Source: Shimia sp.
GTDB lineage: Bacteria; Pseudomonadota; Alphaproteobacteria; Rhodobacterales; Rhodobacteraceae
Length of the DNA stretch: 43,771 bases
Reading direction: 5' to 3'
Assembly (NCBI GenBank): GCA_024224295.1
Contig: JAAENN010000061.1
Coordinates: forward strand, 1-43,771
Shown: positions 35,974 through 43,771 of the stretch, piece by piece
Layout: each line of letters begins with the position of its first letter
How positions within the stretch are numbered: the stretch's first letter is position 1
Notes under the pieces: generated by a model
Databases searched by the model: none
What the model saw: the letters and a program-made list of their open reading frames with translations, nothing else
What the model was told of the DNA's origin: nothing
Position numbers and translations under genes: made by a program

Positions 35974-36518
35974 TCGAGCGGGTGTTGTCCTTTGTGTTTG
36001 GCGGCGGGCGCAATGTGGTGAAAGAGACCGCCGAAGTGTTTCGCGAAAACGCGGAGGGTGCTGCGCAGCGGGCTCAGGATGTGCAGATCGCGGCGATGCA
36101 AGGGCATATGGCGGAGTTTCGGGCGCAGGACCGCGGTCGGTTTGATCGAGTGATGGACGCGGTCAATCGCCTTCCGCGCCCGGCGATGGCGTTGGGATGT
36201 TTGGCGCTATTTGTCAGTGCTATGGTAGACCCGGTGTGGTTTGCTGCGCGTATGAGTGGGATTGCTCTGGTTCCTGAGCCCTTGTGGTGGCTGTTGGGCG
36301 TGGTGGTCAGTTTTTACTTTGGGGCACGTCATCAGGCAAAAGGTCAGGAATTTCAGAGATCTATGTCGGAAACCTTAAAACATGTTCCTGAGGTTGTGAA
36401 CGCGATTGAGGCACTTGAAGGGCCGTTGCGTTCTGAGGTTCGCTCTCCGATGGAGGCAGGCGAGAACCCGGTGCTGTTGGATTGGCACAAACATTCCGGT
36501 GGGGGCGCGACAAAGTGA
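35964..36518 (+). CDS. Holin of the gene-transfer-agent 3-TM type
   Basis: The 184-residue protein has an amphipathic N-terminal helical part and a hydrophobic zone at about 74-121 with two clear membrane segments and a weaker one (MALGCLALFVSAMVD, PLWWLLGVVVSFYFGA), then a cytoplasmic tail. This layout and the RLPRPAM lead-in match the three-transmembrane holin family named for gene transfer agent release. Holins open the inner membrane so that an endolysin lacking a signal peptide reaches peptidoglycan. The start overlaps the endolysin end by 10 bases, so the two are coupled. No terminase, capsid or tail gene is adjacent. Confidence 0.85.
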   Translation: MGLIERVLSFVFGGGRNVVKETAEVFRENAEGAAQRAQDVQIAAMQGHMAEFRAQDRGRFDRVMDAVNRLPRPAMALGCLALFVSAMVDPVWFAARMSGIALVPEPLWWLLGVVVSFYFGARHQAKGQEFQRSMSETLKHVPEVVNAIEALEGPLRSEVRSPMEAGENPVLLDWHKHSGGGATK

Positions 36519-36576
36519 TCACTTTGCGTGGTCGATTTGCATTGGCCCTGTTTCCGGCGCAGCGTATACATGTTGC

Positions 36577-38550
36577 ATGATAGTTGAGCTCGGCCATTTC
36601 GCACTGATCCTAGCCGCCGTCACCGCAGTGGTGCAGGCAATTGTCCCTCTTATTGGCGCGCAGAAGCGTTGGCCCGGCTGGATGGCCGTGGCCGAACCGG
36701 CGGCAGGATTGCAATTCCTGTTTACGGCCTTCAGCTTTGCGGCGTTGACCTATGCCTTTGTGACCTCGGATTTCTCTGTGGCGCTGGTAACTGGGAACTC
36801 ACACACGTTGAAGCCCATGATCTATAAGGTCAGCGGTGTTTGGGGGAACCATGAGGGCTCGATGCTCTTGTGGGTGTTGATCCTGACGCTGTTTGGCGCC
36901 TGTCTGGCGTGGTTTGGTGGCAATTTGCCTCCTGGTATTCGCGCCCGCGCGTTGGCAGTGCAGAGTGCCGTGGCCGTGGCGTTTTTTGCCTTTATTTTAT
37001 TCACGTCCAATCCGTTTGAACGCATGGACTCCGTCCCGTTTGATGGGCGTGATCTGAACCCGCTATTGCAGGATGTAGGCCTCGCGCTGCACCCGCCGTT
37101 TTTGTATCTGGGCTATGTGGGGCTTTCGATGGCCTTCTCCTTTGCCATTGCCGCGCTGATTGAAGGCCGTGTGGATGCGGCCTGGGCGCGCTGGGTACGA
37201 CCTTGGACGCTGGCTGCTTGGGTGTTCCTCACTATTGGAATCGCACTGGGGTCTTGGTGGGCCTACTACGAGCTTGGTTGGGGGGGCTTCTGGTTCTGGG
37301 ATCCGGTTGAAAACGCGTCTTTTATGCCTTGGCTTCTGGCGGCGGCATTGCTGCACTCCGCAATTGTGGTGGAAAAGCGTGAAAGCCTAAAAAGCTGGAC
37401 CATTCTGCTTGCGATTATGGCGTTTAGCTTCTCATTAATCGGGACGTTTATTGTGCGCTCTGGCGTGATTACATCGGTGCATGCCTTTGCCAATGATCCT
37501 GAACGTGGTGTTGTCATCCTTGGTATTCTGGTGTTCTTCACTGGCGGCGCGCTGACGTTGTTTGCAGCGCGGGCAAGTGAAATGGAAGCCAAAGGGGTTT
37601 TTGGAGTTGTCAGCCGCGAGAGTGCGCTGGTGTTGAACAATATCTTTCTCGCGGTGTCTTGCTTTGTTGTGTTCATCGGAACAATTTGGCCGCTGGTGAG
37701 CGAGATGTTCTTTGACCGCAAACTCAGCGTGGGTGCACCTTTCTTCAACATGGCCTTCACGCCGTTCATGGTGTTGCTTGGTCTCATCCTGCCAATTGGT
37801 GCGATGTTGCCGTGGAAACGTGCGAAGTTGAGCAAGGTGGTGAAGCCACTTGTGCCAGCCTTTGTGCTTGCGGTCGCGCTTGGCGGGCTCGCCTGGTCCA
37901 TTCAAGGCGGACGGTCGCTTTTGGGGCCGGTGGGCTTGTTTCTTGGTGCGTGGCTTTTGATGGGGGCCTTTGTGGATCTGATGTCCCGTACTGGGCGAGG
38001 GTCGCTCGGGGATCGCTTTAGGCGCTTATCACGTCTGCCGCGTGCGGATTGGGGCAAGGCGGTTGCGCATACAGGGTTCGGAGTGACCATCTTTGGGGTT
38101 GCGGGCCTTATGGCTTGGGAGCAAGAAGACATTCGCGTGGCGCAGCTTGGCCAGCCCTACATGGTTGGTGCGTATGAAATCACGCTCGAAGGTGTGCGAG
38201 AAACCGAGGGGCCAAACTATTTGACCACCATGGCCGACATCCGGGTGCGTAAGGACGGTAACGACGTGACCATGCTGCATCCCGAAAAGCGTGTGTATCC
38301 GGTAGCAGCTATGCCGACAACGGAGGCGGCGATTGATTACCGCATTCTGCGTGATGTGTATTTGGCGATAGGCGATGCGCAGCCGGGTGGGGCTTATACC
38401 GTGCGGACTTATATAAAACCACTGACCAACTGGATTTGGTTTGGATGCTTTCTTATGTCTCTTGGTGGTCTATTAAGCCTGACTGACCGCCGCTATCGCG
38501 TGGCGGCCGGAGCACGCAAAGCCCCAACGGGTGGCGTCCCAGCGGAGTAA
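36577..38550 (+). CDS. ccmF: Heme lyase CcmF
   Basis: CcmF attaches heme from CcmE to apocytochrome c with CcmH in the inner membrane. The 657-residue product has about 15 membrane segments. The tryptophan-rich WWD heme-handling domain is YELGWGGFWFWDPVENASF at about residues 229-247. RSGVITSVHAFANDP and LHPPFLYLGYVGL contain the expected His ligands. The start is an ATG at 36577, 58 bases after the holin stop; a longer frame from 36406 would overlap the holin gene. ccmH starts 5 bases after the stop. Confidence 0.95.
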   Translation: MIVELGHFALILAAVTAVVQAIVPLIGAQKRWPGWMAVAEPAAGLQFLFTAFSFAALTYAFVTSDFSVALVTGNSHTLKPMIYKVSGVWGNHEGSMLLWVLILTLFGACLAWFGGNLPPGIRARALAVQSAVAVAFFAFILFTSNPFERMDSVPFDGRDLNPLLQDVGLALHPPFLYLGYVGLSMAFSFAIAALIEGRVDAAWARWVRPWTLAAWVFLTIGIALGSWWAYYELGWGGFWFWDPVENASFMPWLLAAALLHSAIVVEKRESLKSWTILLAIMAFSFSLIGTFIVRSGVITSVHAFANDPERGVVILGILVFFTGGALTLFAARASEMEAKGVFGVVSRESALVLNNIFLAVSCFVVFIGTIWPLVSEMFFDRKLSVGAPFFNMAFTPFMVLLGLILPIGAMLPWKRAKLSKVVKPLVPAFVLAVALGGLAWSIQGGRSLLGPVGLFLGAWLLMGAFVDLMSRTGRGSLGDRFRRLSRLPRADWGKAVAHTGFGVTIFGVAGLMAWEQEDIRVAQLGQPYMVGAYEITLEGVRETEGPNYLTTMADIRVRKDGNDVTMLHPEKRVYPVAAMPTTEAAIDYRILRDVYLAIGDAQPGGAYTVRTYIKPLTNWIWFGCFLMSLGGLLSLTDRRYRVAAGARKAPTGGVPAE

Positions 38551-38555
38551 AGGAC

Positions 38556-39029
38556 ATGATGACAACGCTGAAGACACTCGGCGCGGCAGCTTTTGTTGCA
38601 CTGATGATGGTGGGGCCTGGTGCGGCTGTGCAACCGGATGAGATCTTGGATGATCCGATCCTTGAAGAACGTGCTCGGGAAATTTCCAAGGATTTACGGT
38701 GTCTTGTCTGCCGCAATGAAAGCATTGATGACAGCAATGCGCAGCTGGCCAAGGACCTTCGAGTATTGGTGCGTGAACGGCTTGTGGAAGGTGATGACAA
38801 CGACGAGGTGGTCGATTTTGTGGTCGACCGCTACGGCGAATACGTCTTGCTGCGACCACGCACCAGTGGCACAAATATGGTGCTGTACGGGACCGGACCG
38901 GCGATGCTGCTGATCGCGCTGATTGTTGGGTTTGGCTATACACGGCGCCGTTCCACAGCCCGCACGCCAACGGAACGTCAGTTGAGCGAAGAGGAAGAAG
39001 CGCGGCTTCAAGAAATCCTCAAGGAATGA
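38556..39029 (+). CDS. ccmH: Cytochrome c maturation protein CcmH
   Basis: This 157-residue membrane-anchored thiol-redox protein keeps apocytochrome c heme-binding cysteines reduced before ligation by CcmF. A signal peptide (TLGAAAFVALMMVGPGAA) leads to the redox pair C49 and C52 in LRCLVCRNESIDDS, then a three-helix domain and one membrane anchor at about 107-125. In many relatives the residues after the second Cys are Q-N-Q; here they are R-N-E. It follows ccmF by 5 bases and is the last recognised ccm gene. Confidence 0.93.
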   Translation: MMTTLKTLGAAAFVALMMVGPGAAVQPDEILDDPILEERAREISKDLRCLVCRNESIDDSNAQLAKDLRVLVRERLVEGDDNDEVVDFVVDRYGEYVLLRPRTSGTNMVLYGTGPAMLLIALIVGFGYTRRRSTARTPTERQLSEEEEARLQEILKE

Positions 39030-39095
39030 CGTCGGGTCCCGCTTGGAGCAAATGCTGCGGGATGCGATGAGGGGTAGGATGCGGAGAGGGACCCT

Positions 39096-39872
39096 ATGGA
39101 TTATCAAACAATTACCTATGATGTGACCGATGGTGTGGCCACGGTGACATTGAACCTGCCGGACACATTGAACGCGATGACGCAACAGATGCGGGCAGAA
39201 ATCACCGATGCGGTGATCGCAGCGGGGAGCGACGCGCGGGTGCTGGTGCTGACAGGTGCGGGCAAGGCGTTTTGTTCCGGGCAGGATCTAGGTGACAGCT
39301 CGAGCGCGGCGAGCATGGATTTGGAGCGCACGCTGCGCGACGAATACATGCCATTGATCCGCGCCATCCGCGAATGTCCCATTCCGACAATCAGTGCTGT
39401 CAATGGCGCAGCGGCAGGGGCAGGGGCCAACCTAGCATTGGCGGCCGATGTGGTGATTGCCAAAGAGAGTGCCTATTTTATGCAAGCGTTTTCGCGCATT
39501 GGCCTAATGCCGGATGCGGGCGGCACGTACGAGTTGCCAAAATCCATGGGTGCGGCCAAGGCAATGGGTGCGGCATTGTTCGCCGACAAGATCAGCGCAC
39601 GCCAGGCGGATGACTGGGGTATGATCTGGGAAGCGGTGGCGGATGACGCCTATGAAGCTACGGTGCAGAAGCGCGCGGCGCATCTGGCCAATGGTCCAAC
39701 GCTTGCCTTCAAAGAGATCAAGCGCGCCATTCAAGAAAGCTATGGCAACGACTGGACCAAGCAGATGGAACAGGAAGCCAAGCGTCAGGGCAAACTGGGC
39801 AAGACCCGCGATTTTCAGGAAGGCGTTGTTGCGTTTTTGGAGAAGCGCCCCGCGAAATACGAGGGGCGCTAA
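39096..39872 (+). CDS. Enoyl-CoA hydratase/isomerase family protein
   Basis: The 258-residue crotonase-family protein has the oxyanion-hole segments KAFCSGQDLGD and VNGAAAGAGANLALAADVV, and the catalytic-region SRIGLMPDAGGTYELPKSMG. The Asp in PDAGG with no paired Glu in the first loop is like PaaG/1,2-epoxyphenylacetyl-CoA isomerase-type members rather than classical crotonase. The exact substrate cannot be read from sequence. GAGAGGGACC precedes the ATG. It is 66 bases after ccmH on the same strand but unrelated in function. Its stop is 5 bases from a convergent gene. Confidence 0.88.
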   Translation: MDYQTITYDVTDGVATVTLNLPDTLNAMTQQMRAEITDAVIAAGSDARVLVLTGAGKAFCSGQDLGDSSSAASMDLERTLRDEYMPLIRAIRECPIPTISAVNGAAAGAGANLALAADVVIAKESAYFMQAFSRIGLMPDAGGTYELPKSMGAAKAMGAALFADKISARQADDWGMIWEAVADDAYEATVQKRAAHLANGPTLAFKEIKRAIQESYGNDWTKQMEQEAKRQGKLGKTRDFQEGVVAFLEKRPAKYEGR

Positions 39873-39877
39873 GCCGT

Positions 39878-40387
39878 TTACCGTTCTTTGAGCCGCTTCA
39901 TGAGGGCCAGCGCTTCCTGCGTTGGCCTTTGTTCTATGCGGCGATAAACACGTCCGTCGATTGTGCGTTCACAGAGTTTGTGGTCAATGAGTGACCGGCG
40001 CAGCAGAACGTGGTCATCAAAATTGAGACCGGTTTTGAGGATCTCGTTGACGTCTTTTTCTGACATATCCTGATGCGCGGGCATACGGGCCCAGAATGGC
40101 CAGAGGCAAAGCCCTTGTACTTTGGTCCATTTTGGCCAGCGGAACATGCGACCGGTGTCGTCAAACACCCGAAGGGCGCGTTTGAGAGCAAGTTCGTCCA
40201 GTTCGGTGTTCTCCACCGGTTTGGCAGCCTTGAGATGCTGGTGGTTTTGAAATCCGGCAGCCTTGGCGACAAGCGCCATCATAGCGGCGTGGCCAGGCAG
40301 TTTGTCCTGTTCAATCAGAGATTTTCGTAAAGTTTTGGTGAAGGTCGAAACGTCTGCCACGTAAAGAGGGATCACGTCTTTAGACAT
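39878..40387 (-). CDS. DUF2087 domain protein
   Basis: The 169-residue protein carries a DUF2087 domain at about 75-160: a short region with WPKWTKVQGLCLWPFW, then MSEKDVNEIL and HVLLRRSLIDHKLCERTIDGRVYRR. DUF2087 occurs with DNA-binding ArsR-type domains in some proteins, which suggests a regulatory role. Here the N-terminal part (LYVADVSTFTKTLRKSL) is helical and AAGFQNHQHLKAAKP is a distinctive linker. The gene converges on the enoyl-CoA hydratase gene with only 5 bases between the stops. An 8-bp hairpin at 39844-39870 (AGCGCCCC, GGGGCGCT) overlaps the hydratase stop. Confidence 0.8.
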   Translation of the reverse strand: MSKDVIPLYVADVSTFTKTLRKSLIEQDKLPGHAAMMALVAKAAGFQNHQHLKAAKPVENTELDELALKRALRVFDDTGRMFRWPKWTKVQGLCLWPFWARMPAHQDMSEKDVNEILKTGLNFDDHVLLRRSLIDHKLCERTIDGRVYRRIEQRPTQEALALMKRLKER

Positions 40388-40564
40388 GAGGGCATCCTTT
40401 TGATGTCGTGCATCCCGAAGTCGGGGTCGATGGCCGCCCTTGTCAACGGCACGTACAAAAGCATGCTGTCGAAAAATCTCGCAGGTTTAGCAAAGTCAGA
40501 GTGACCGGCGGCGCCTGGGTGAACTGCGGACCCACGTCTCTGTTTAGGAGCTTCGCCGGTGGGA

Positions 40565-40592
40565 GGCAAGCGCGGGTTTGCCTGCGCTCGCC
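40565..40592 (-). terminator. Hairpin downstream of the RTX gene, possible terminator
   Basis: GGCAAGCGC (40565-40573) and GCGCTCGCC (40584-40592) pair over 9 bp with one G-T pair and a 10-nt loop, just after the RTX stop. There is no T run, so it may act as a Rho-dependent or weak terminator. Confidence 0.4.
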
Positions 40593-40600
40593 TGATTGGT

Positions 40601-41425
40601 TTAGGCAGTAGATACTGCGTAGAGCTGCACATCTGACGCCATAAGGGCGCTCGCGCTCCTCACTTGGGCCACCAAGCGACCATCGCTGTATACGTTGTGA
40701 ACACCGTTTTGTTCAGCAACTGTGATCGTTGGCTCGGACGTGCCGCTTTCATAGCGCACAACCAGCACATCTTCAGCAGGGTTAAAGTCTGTCACTTCGG
40801 GGACGTTGGTTTCGTCGCTGACCCATTCGCCAATTTCGAACGCATCATTGCCCGATCCTCCGGAGCCGATATCGCCTTCGCCTAGCAGCAACAGATCGTT
40901 GCCTTCTTCGCCATAAAGTTCGTTGGATTCAGCTTCAGTAGGCGCGGTGTATTGGCTGTTCCCGACGATGAGGCGTCCGTCCTGTGTGAACAAATCATCT
41001 GGGCCAGGGTCACCGGCTAGAGTGTTGGCCCCTACCAAGATGTCGTCACCCTCTGCGCCTCGCAGTGTGTCATTGGCCGCACCGCCGAGAAGGTAATCGT
41101 CATCTTGGCCTCCTAGAATGAGGTCGTCTCCGGTGCCACCGAAAATGAGGTCCTCACCGGAGCGTCCTTTGATCAGATCATTGCCGTCTTCACCAAAGAG
41201 GATGTCATCGCCGGCGCGCCCTGTGATGTCGTCATCTCCGTCTGCGCCGCCAATCAGGTCGTCGGTGTTTGTGCCCATGATGGTGTCGTTGCCGTCCTCA
41301 CCCTCTGTGGTTTCAAACAATTCTTCAACTGATGGGTCGGTTCCACTCTCTGTATCGCTTCCGTCAAAAGCGCCGCTCAAAGCTCCCACGGCCACACCGG
41401 CCATCAATAACCCCAAAAACAGCAT
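40601..41425 (-). CDS. Membrane-anchored RTX-repeat calcium-binding protein
   Basis: The 274-residue protein has a hydrophobic N-terminus (MLFLGLLMAGVAVGALSG) that reads as a membrane anchor or uncleaved signal. A tandem RTX block follows at about 45-130 with about eight nonapeptide-like units such as GRAGDDILFGEDGNDLIKG. The C-terminal part (VTDFNPAEDVLVVRY, VHNVYSDGRLVAQV) is a beta-rich domain found in other Rhodobacteraceae RTX proteins. Most RTX proteins leave by type I secretion with a C-terminal signal; the N-terminal anchor here argues for a different location. The function is unknown. Confidence 0.85.
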   Translation of the reverse strand: MLFLGLLMAGVAVGALSGAFDGSDTESGTDPSVEELFETTEGEDGNDTIMGTNTDDLIGGADGDDDITGRAGDDILFGEDGNDLIKGRSGEDLIFGGTGDDLILGGQDDDYLLGGAANDTLRGAEGDDILVGANTLAGDPGPDDLFTQDGRLIVGNSQYTAPTEAESNELYGEEGNDLLLLGEGDIGSGGSGNDAFEIGEWVSDETNVPEVTDFNPAEDVLVVRYESGTSEPTITVAEQNGVHNVYSDGRLVAQVRSASALMASDVQLYAVSTA

Positions 41426-41724
41426 TCTTTACTCCAATTTTCATTGCGCCGCGCGCGCATAATCTACTTTTACATGGTCTGGGGTGTTTGAATTATGGGA
41501 CATGCGTATCTCGTTCGCCAAAGCTCAAGTGCCAGTTCTACATAGCGATAGGGATAAAACGGTGCACGTTCTGTGCGGCGCCCTCGGCCCCCCAGCCGAG
41601 ATGTTAGGACAATGCGCATACACGTCTTGCGTGTCAACAATTTGAAGAGAATGTATGCCGTATTGCGACCAATATCAGAGTGTTGCGGCGGATTGTTTCC
41701 AATGAAAGAAAGGTGGGCAACGAA
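41426..41724. other. Intergenic region between the RTX gene and gltA with a possible small ORF
   Basis: This stretch holds the upstream region of the RTX gene and ends at the gltA terminator. On the minus strand a 49-residue frame (41470-41619, ATG at 41619) reads MRIVLTSRLGGRGRR and then ELALELWRTRYACPI, a plausible small basic protein, but without a ribosome binding site. A 6-bp hairpin (CTCGGC at 41583-41588, GCCGAG at 41595-41600) falls in it, and TTGACA occurs just upstream on the minus strand. The frame might equally be a 5' leader with chance coding. Confidence 0.3.
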
Positions 41725-41753
41725 AAACGCGCCGAGCGGAACCCGGCGCGTTT
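41725..41753 (-). terminator. Rho-independent terminator of gltA
   Basis: A 10-bp stem (AAACGCGCCG at 41725-41734, CGGCGCGTTT at 41744-41753) with a 9-nt loop lies 23 bases after the gltA stop and is followed by T on the minus strand. Confidence 0.85.
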
Positions 41754-41776
41754 GACTTAGGATTGAGTCGCTTGAG

Positions 41777-43072
41777 TTAGCGGTTCTCGATGTCGGTGTA
41801 GGAGCGTACGTCGTCGCCGAGATAGAGCTGACGCGGGCGACCAATTTTGTGTGCCGGATCGGATAGCTGTTCTTTCCATTGGGAAATCCAACCCACGGTG
41901 CGGGACAGCGCAAAAATTGGAGTGAACATCGAGGTTGGGAAACCCATGGCTTCCAGAATAATGCCGGAGTAGAAGTCCACGTTCGGGAAGAGCTTCTTCT
42001 CTTTGAAGTATGGATCGCTCAAGGCGATACGCTCCAGTTCGGTGGCAACTTGCAGCAATGGGTTGTCTTCGACACCCAACAACTCCAGCACTTCGTCCGC
42101 GGATTCTTTCATCACGGTCGCGCGTGGATCCATGTTTTTGTAAACACGGTGGCCAAAGCCCATCAGACGGAATGGATCGTTCTTGTCCTTGGCACGCTCG
42201 ATGTATTCCGGGATGCGATCCACAGAACCGATCTCTTTCAGCATTTCCAGGCAAGCCTGGTTAGCGCCACCGTGGGCAGGACCCCAGAGACAGGCAATGC
42301 CGGCAGCGATACAGGCGAATGGGTTGGCGCCGGAAGAGGACGCCAGACGTACCGTAGAGGTTGAAGCGTTTTGCTCGTGATCGGCGTGCAGCGTGAAGAT
42401 GCGGTCCATCGCGCGGGACAGGATCGGGTTCACTTCATATTCTTCCGCAGGCACGGCAAAGCACATGCGCAGGAAGTTGGACGCGTAGTCCAGATCGTTG
42501 CGTGGATACACGAACGGCTGGCCGACGGTGTATTTATAAGCCCAAGCCGCGATGGTTGGCATCTTCGCGATCAGGCGGTGGGATGCGATTTCGCGCTGAC
42601 GTGGGTCAGAAATGTCAGTGGAATCGTGATAGAAGGCAGACATGGCGCCAACCACACCAACCATAACGGCCATTGGGTGTGCGTCGCGGCGGAAACCACG
42701 GAAGAAGTTGCCCATCTGCTCGTGCAACATGGTGTGATGCGTGATGGTGGTTTCAAAGTCTTCCAACTGAGTAGCGGTGGGCAGTTCGCCGTAAAGCAAA
42801 AGGTAGCAGACTTCCAGATAGTGGGATTTGCCCGCCAATTCGCCAATTGGATAGCCTCGGTGAGTCAGAATGCCGTCTTCACCGTCAATGTAAGTAATGG
42901 TGGACTCACAAGACGCAGTTGAGGTGAAACCAGGATCATAAGTGAACACGCCAGCCTGACCATAAAGCTTGCGGATGTCGAGCACATCTGGGCCGGACGT
43001 TGGCGAGTGAATCGGCAGTTCGTAACTTGTGCCGTCAATCGTTAGCGTTGCGGTTTTCGGGGCCTCGGACAT
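41777..43072 (-). CDS. gltA: Citrate synthase
   Basis: The 431-residue enzyme condenses oxaloacetate and acetyl-CoA to citrate. It is the type II hexameric form of Gram-negative bacteria, with the N-terminal small domain ([15 protein letters not shown]). The active-site His in [15 protein letters not shown], the second His in [14 protein letters not shown] and the Asp in [10 protein letters not shown] are all present. AGGAAGGAAAACC precedes the ATG. It follows gltX by 93 bases on the same strand, the usual gltX-gltA order, with a hairpin between them. Confidence 0.97.
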   Translation of the reverse strand: MSEAPKTATLTIDGTSYELPIHSPTSGPDVLDIRKLYGQAGVFTYDPGFTSTASCESTITYIDGEDGILTHRGYPIGELAGKSHYLEVCYLLLYGELPTATQLEDFETTITHHTMLHEQMGNFFRGFRRDAHPMAVMVGVVGAMSAFYHDSTDISDPRQREIASHRLIAKMPTIAAWAYKYTVGQPFVYPRNDLDYASNFLRMCFAVPAEEYEVNPILSRAMDRIFTLHADHEQNASTSTVRLASSSGANPFACIAAGIACLWGPAHGGANQACLEMLKEIGSVDRIPEYIERAKDKNDPFRLMGFGHRVYKNMDPRATVMKESADEVLELLGVEDNPLLQVATELERIALSDPYFKEKKLFPNVDFYSGIILEAMGFPTSMFTPIFALSRTVGWISQWKEQLSDPAHKIGRPRQLYLGDDVRSYTDIENR

Positions 43073-43101
43073 GGCGGTTTTCCTTCCTATATACCTATAA
43101 A

Positions 43102-43125
43102 GCCGGGGACGCGGATCGCCCCGGC
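43102..43125 (-). terminator. Hairpin between gltX and gltA, possible terminator
   Basis: GCCGGGG (43102-43108) and CCCCGGC (43119-43125) form a 7-bp GC stem with a 10-nt loop, followed on the minus strand by TTTATA. It lies 40 bases after the gltX stop. The T tract is short, so read-through into gltA is possible. Confidence 0.5.
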
Positions 43126-43165
43126 ACGTTGTGTCTGCGACGTCTTAAGACCCAGTAAAGAGGGC

Positions 43166-43771
43166 CTACTCCGTCACGTCATCTTTGGCGGCGTCTGTTA
43201 GACGCGCGAGAGATTCGTCGCGTCCCAAAACAAGCATCATATCAAAGACGCTAGGGGTCGCAGCCCGGCCAGCCAGTGCCGCCCGCATTGGGCCAGCAAT
43301 CTTGCCGAACTTGGTTTCATTGGCTTCGCAGTAGTCGTTGGTAACTGCCTCAAGCCCTTCTCGCGTCCAGCTAGCATTTTGCAGCTGCGGCGTCAATTCG
43401 TTCAGTATACCACGGGATACTGCGTCGAGATGTTTGGCAGCCTTAACTTCCACATCAATTGGACGGGATGTTAGTGAAAAGTGTGCTTTTTCAAGAAGTT
43501 CTGGTACGGTCTTTGCGCGATCTTTCAGGCAGTACAGCGCATCCCGTAGTAATACGGTCTGACCGTCGGTCAGTGTGGGCTGCGCTACAGACTCCAGATA
43601 AGCTAGGATCTCTTGCAGCAGCGCAGCATCGTCCATGATGGCGATGTGCTGGCCGCAGATGTTTTCGAGTTTCTTGGTGTCAAAACGTGCGGGGCTTTTG
43701 CCAATGCCGTCCAGATCAAACCATTCTTTGGCCTGCACGTCGGTAAAGAACTCGTCATCGCCGTGGCTCCA
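43166..43771 (-). CDS. gltX: Glutamyl-tRNA synthetase (3' part, runs off the window)
   Basis: The frame is open to the window edge and supplies the C-terminal 201 residues. WSHGDDEFF, then [19 protein letters not shown], matches the region just after the catalytic core of Glu[15 protein letters not shown] and the helical anticodon-binding end ([20 protein letters not shown]) follow. The catalytic HIGH and KLSKR segments are outside the window. The enzyme charges tRNA-Glu and supplies precursor for heme synthesis. The stop is TAG at 43166-43168. Confidence 0.93.
   Translation of the reverse strand, partial: WSHGDDEFFTDVQAKEWFDLDGIGKSPARFDTKKLENICGQHIAIMDDAALLQEILAYLESVAQPTLTDGQTVLLRDALYCLKDRAKTVPELLEKAHFSLTSRPIDVEVKAAKHLDAVSRGILNELTPQLQNASWTREGLEAVTNDYCEANETKFGKIAGPMRAALAGRAATPSVFDMMLVLGRDESLARLTDAAKDDVTE

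Noticed and set aside
35362-36518. Prophage remnant
   Set aside because: No integrase, terminase, portal, capsid, tail or att-like repeat flanks the endolysin-holin pair, and both sides are ccm genes. A degraded prophage cannot be ruled out but has no support beyond these two genes.
36406-36576. Longer ccmF starting at an ATG inside the holin gene
   Set aside because: It would add 57 residues without membrane character and overlap the holin gene by 113 bases; CcmF family members begin at the MIVELGHFALI segment at 36577.

Overview
The window reads as chromosomal DNA of a marine alphaproteobacterium of the Rhodobacteraceae (Roseobacter group); I cannot name the genus. The evidence is moderately high GC, gene arrangements I recognise from that family (purL-bolA-grxD, tkt beside zapA, gltX-gltA, mmsA with acyl-CoA dehydrogenase, 3-hydroxyisobutyryl-CoA hydrolase and mmsB), a fused indolepyruvate oxidoreductase, RTX and choice-of-anchor L surface proteins, and a holin of the gene-transfer-agent type. 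No tRNA, rRNA, CRISPR array, transposase or prophage was seen. Almost all the DNA is chromosomal housekeeping and catabolic sequence, so the unusual items are small modules between core genes.

Layout. 1-500: 5' part of a choice-of-anchor L surface protein. 700-8100 (minus): valine catabolism (mmsB, hydrolase, acyl-CoA dehydrogenase, mmsA), interrupted by a membrane diguanylate cyclase with an exact CtrA-type box upstream and by a small unknown protein. 8200-12250: a divergent LysR regulator, a CBS-domain protein, coaD, a DUF808 membrane protein and two convergent overlapping unknowns. 12300-17000: an acyltransferase, transketolase, then a coiled-coil protein translationally coupled to zapA. 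17000-21400 (minus): purL, a four-helix membrane protein, a Cys-rich protein, bolA, small ORFs and grxD, apparently one operon ending at a bidirectional terminator. 21400-26100 (minus): an Omp85 barrel without POTRA domains, an MscS channel, and a LysR regulator whose 3' flank ends in a strong terminator. 26480-33600 (plus): a GGDEF-EAL protein, indolepyruvate oxidoreductase, an acyltransferase and murI. 33700-39900 (plus): argC, ccmE, an endolysin-holin pair, ccmF, ccmH and an enoyl-CoA hydratase family protein. 39900-43771 (minus): a DUF2087 protein, a membrane-anchored RTX protein, gltA and the 3' part of gltX.

How the genes work together. Valine goes from isobutyryl-CoA through the acyl-CoA dehydrogenase, the hydrolase and MmsB to methylmalonate semialdehyde, which MmsA converts to propionyl-CoA. 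Grx4 and BolA form the usual Fe-S/iron-signalling pair. CcmE, CcmF and CcmH are part of the system I cytochrome c assembly line. Two c-di-GMP proteins probably act in opposite directions: the first has intact synthase motifs, while the second has an intact EAL site but has lost a metal-binding Asp in its GGDEF domain.

The most interesting item is the stand-alone endolysin-holin cassette between ccmE and ccmF. It sits behind a terminator, its ribosome binding site is partly buried in a hairpin, and its muramidase carries an EF-hand-like loop. It looks like a candidate lysis module for gene-transfer-agent release.
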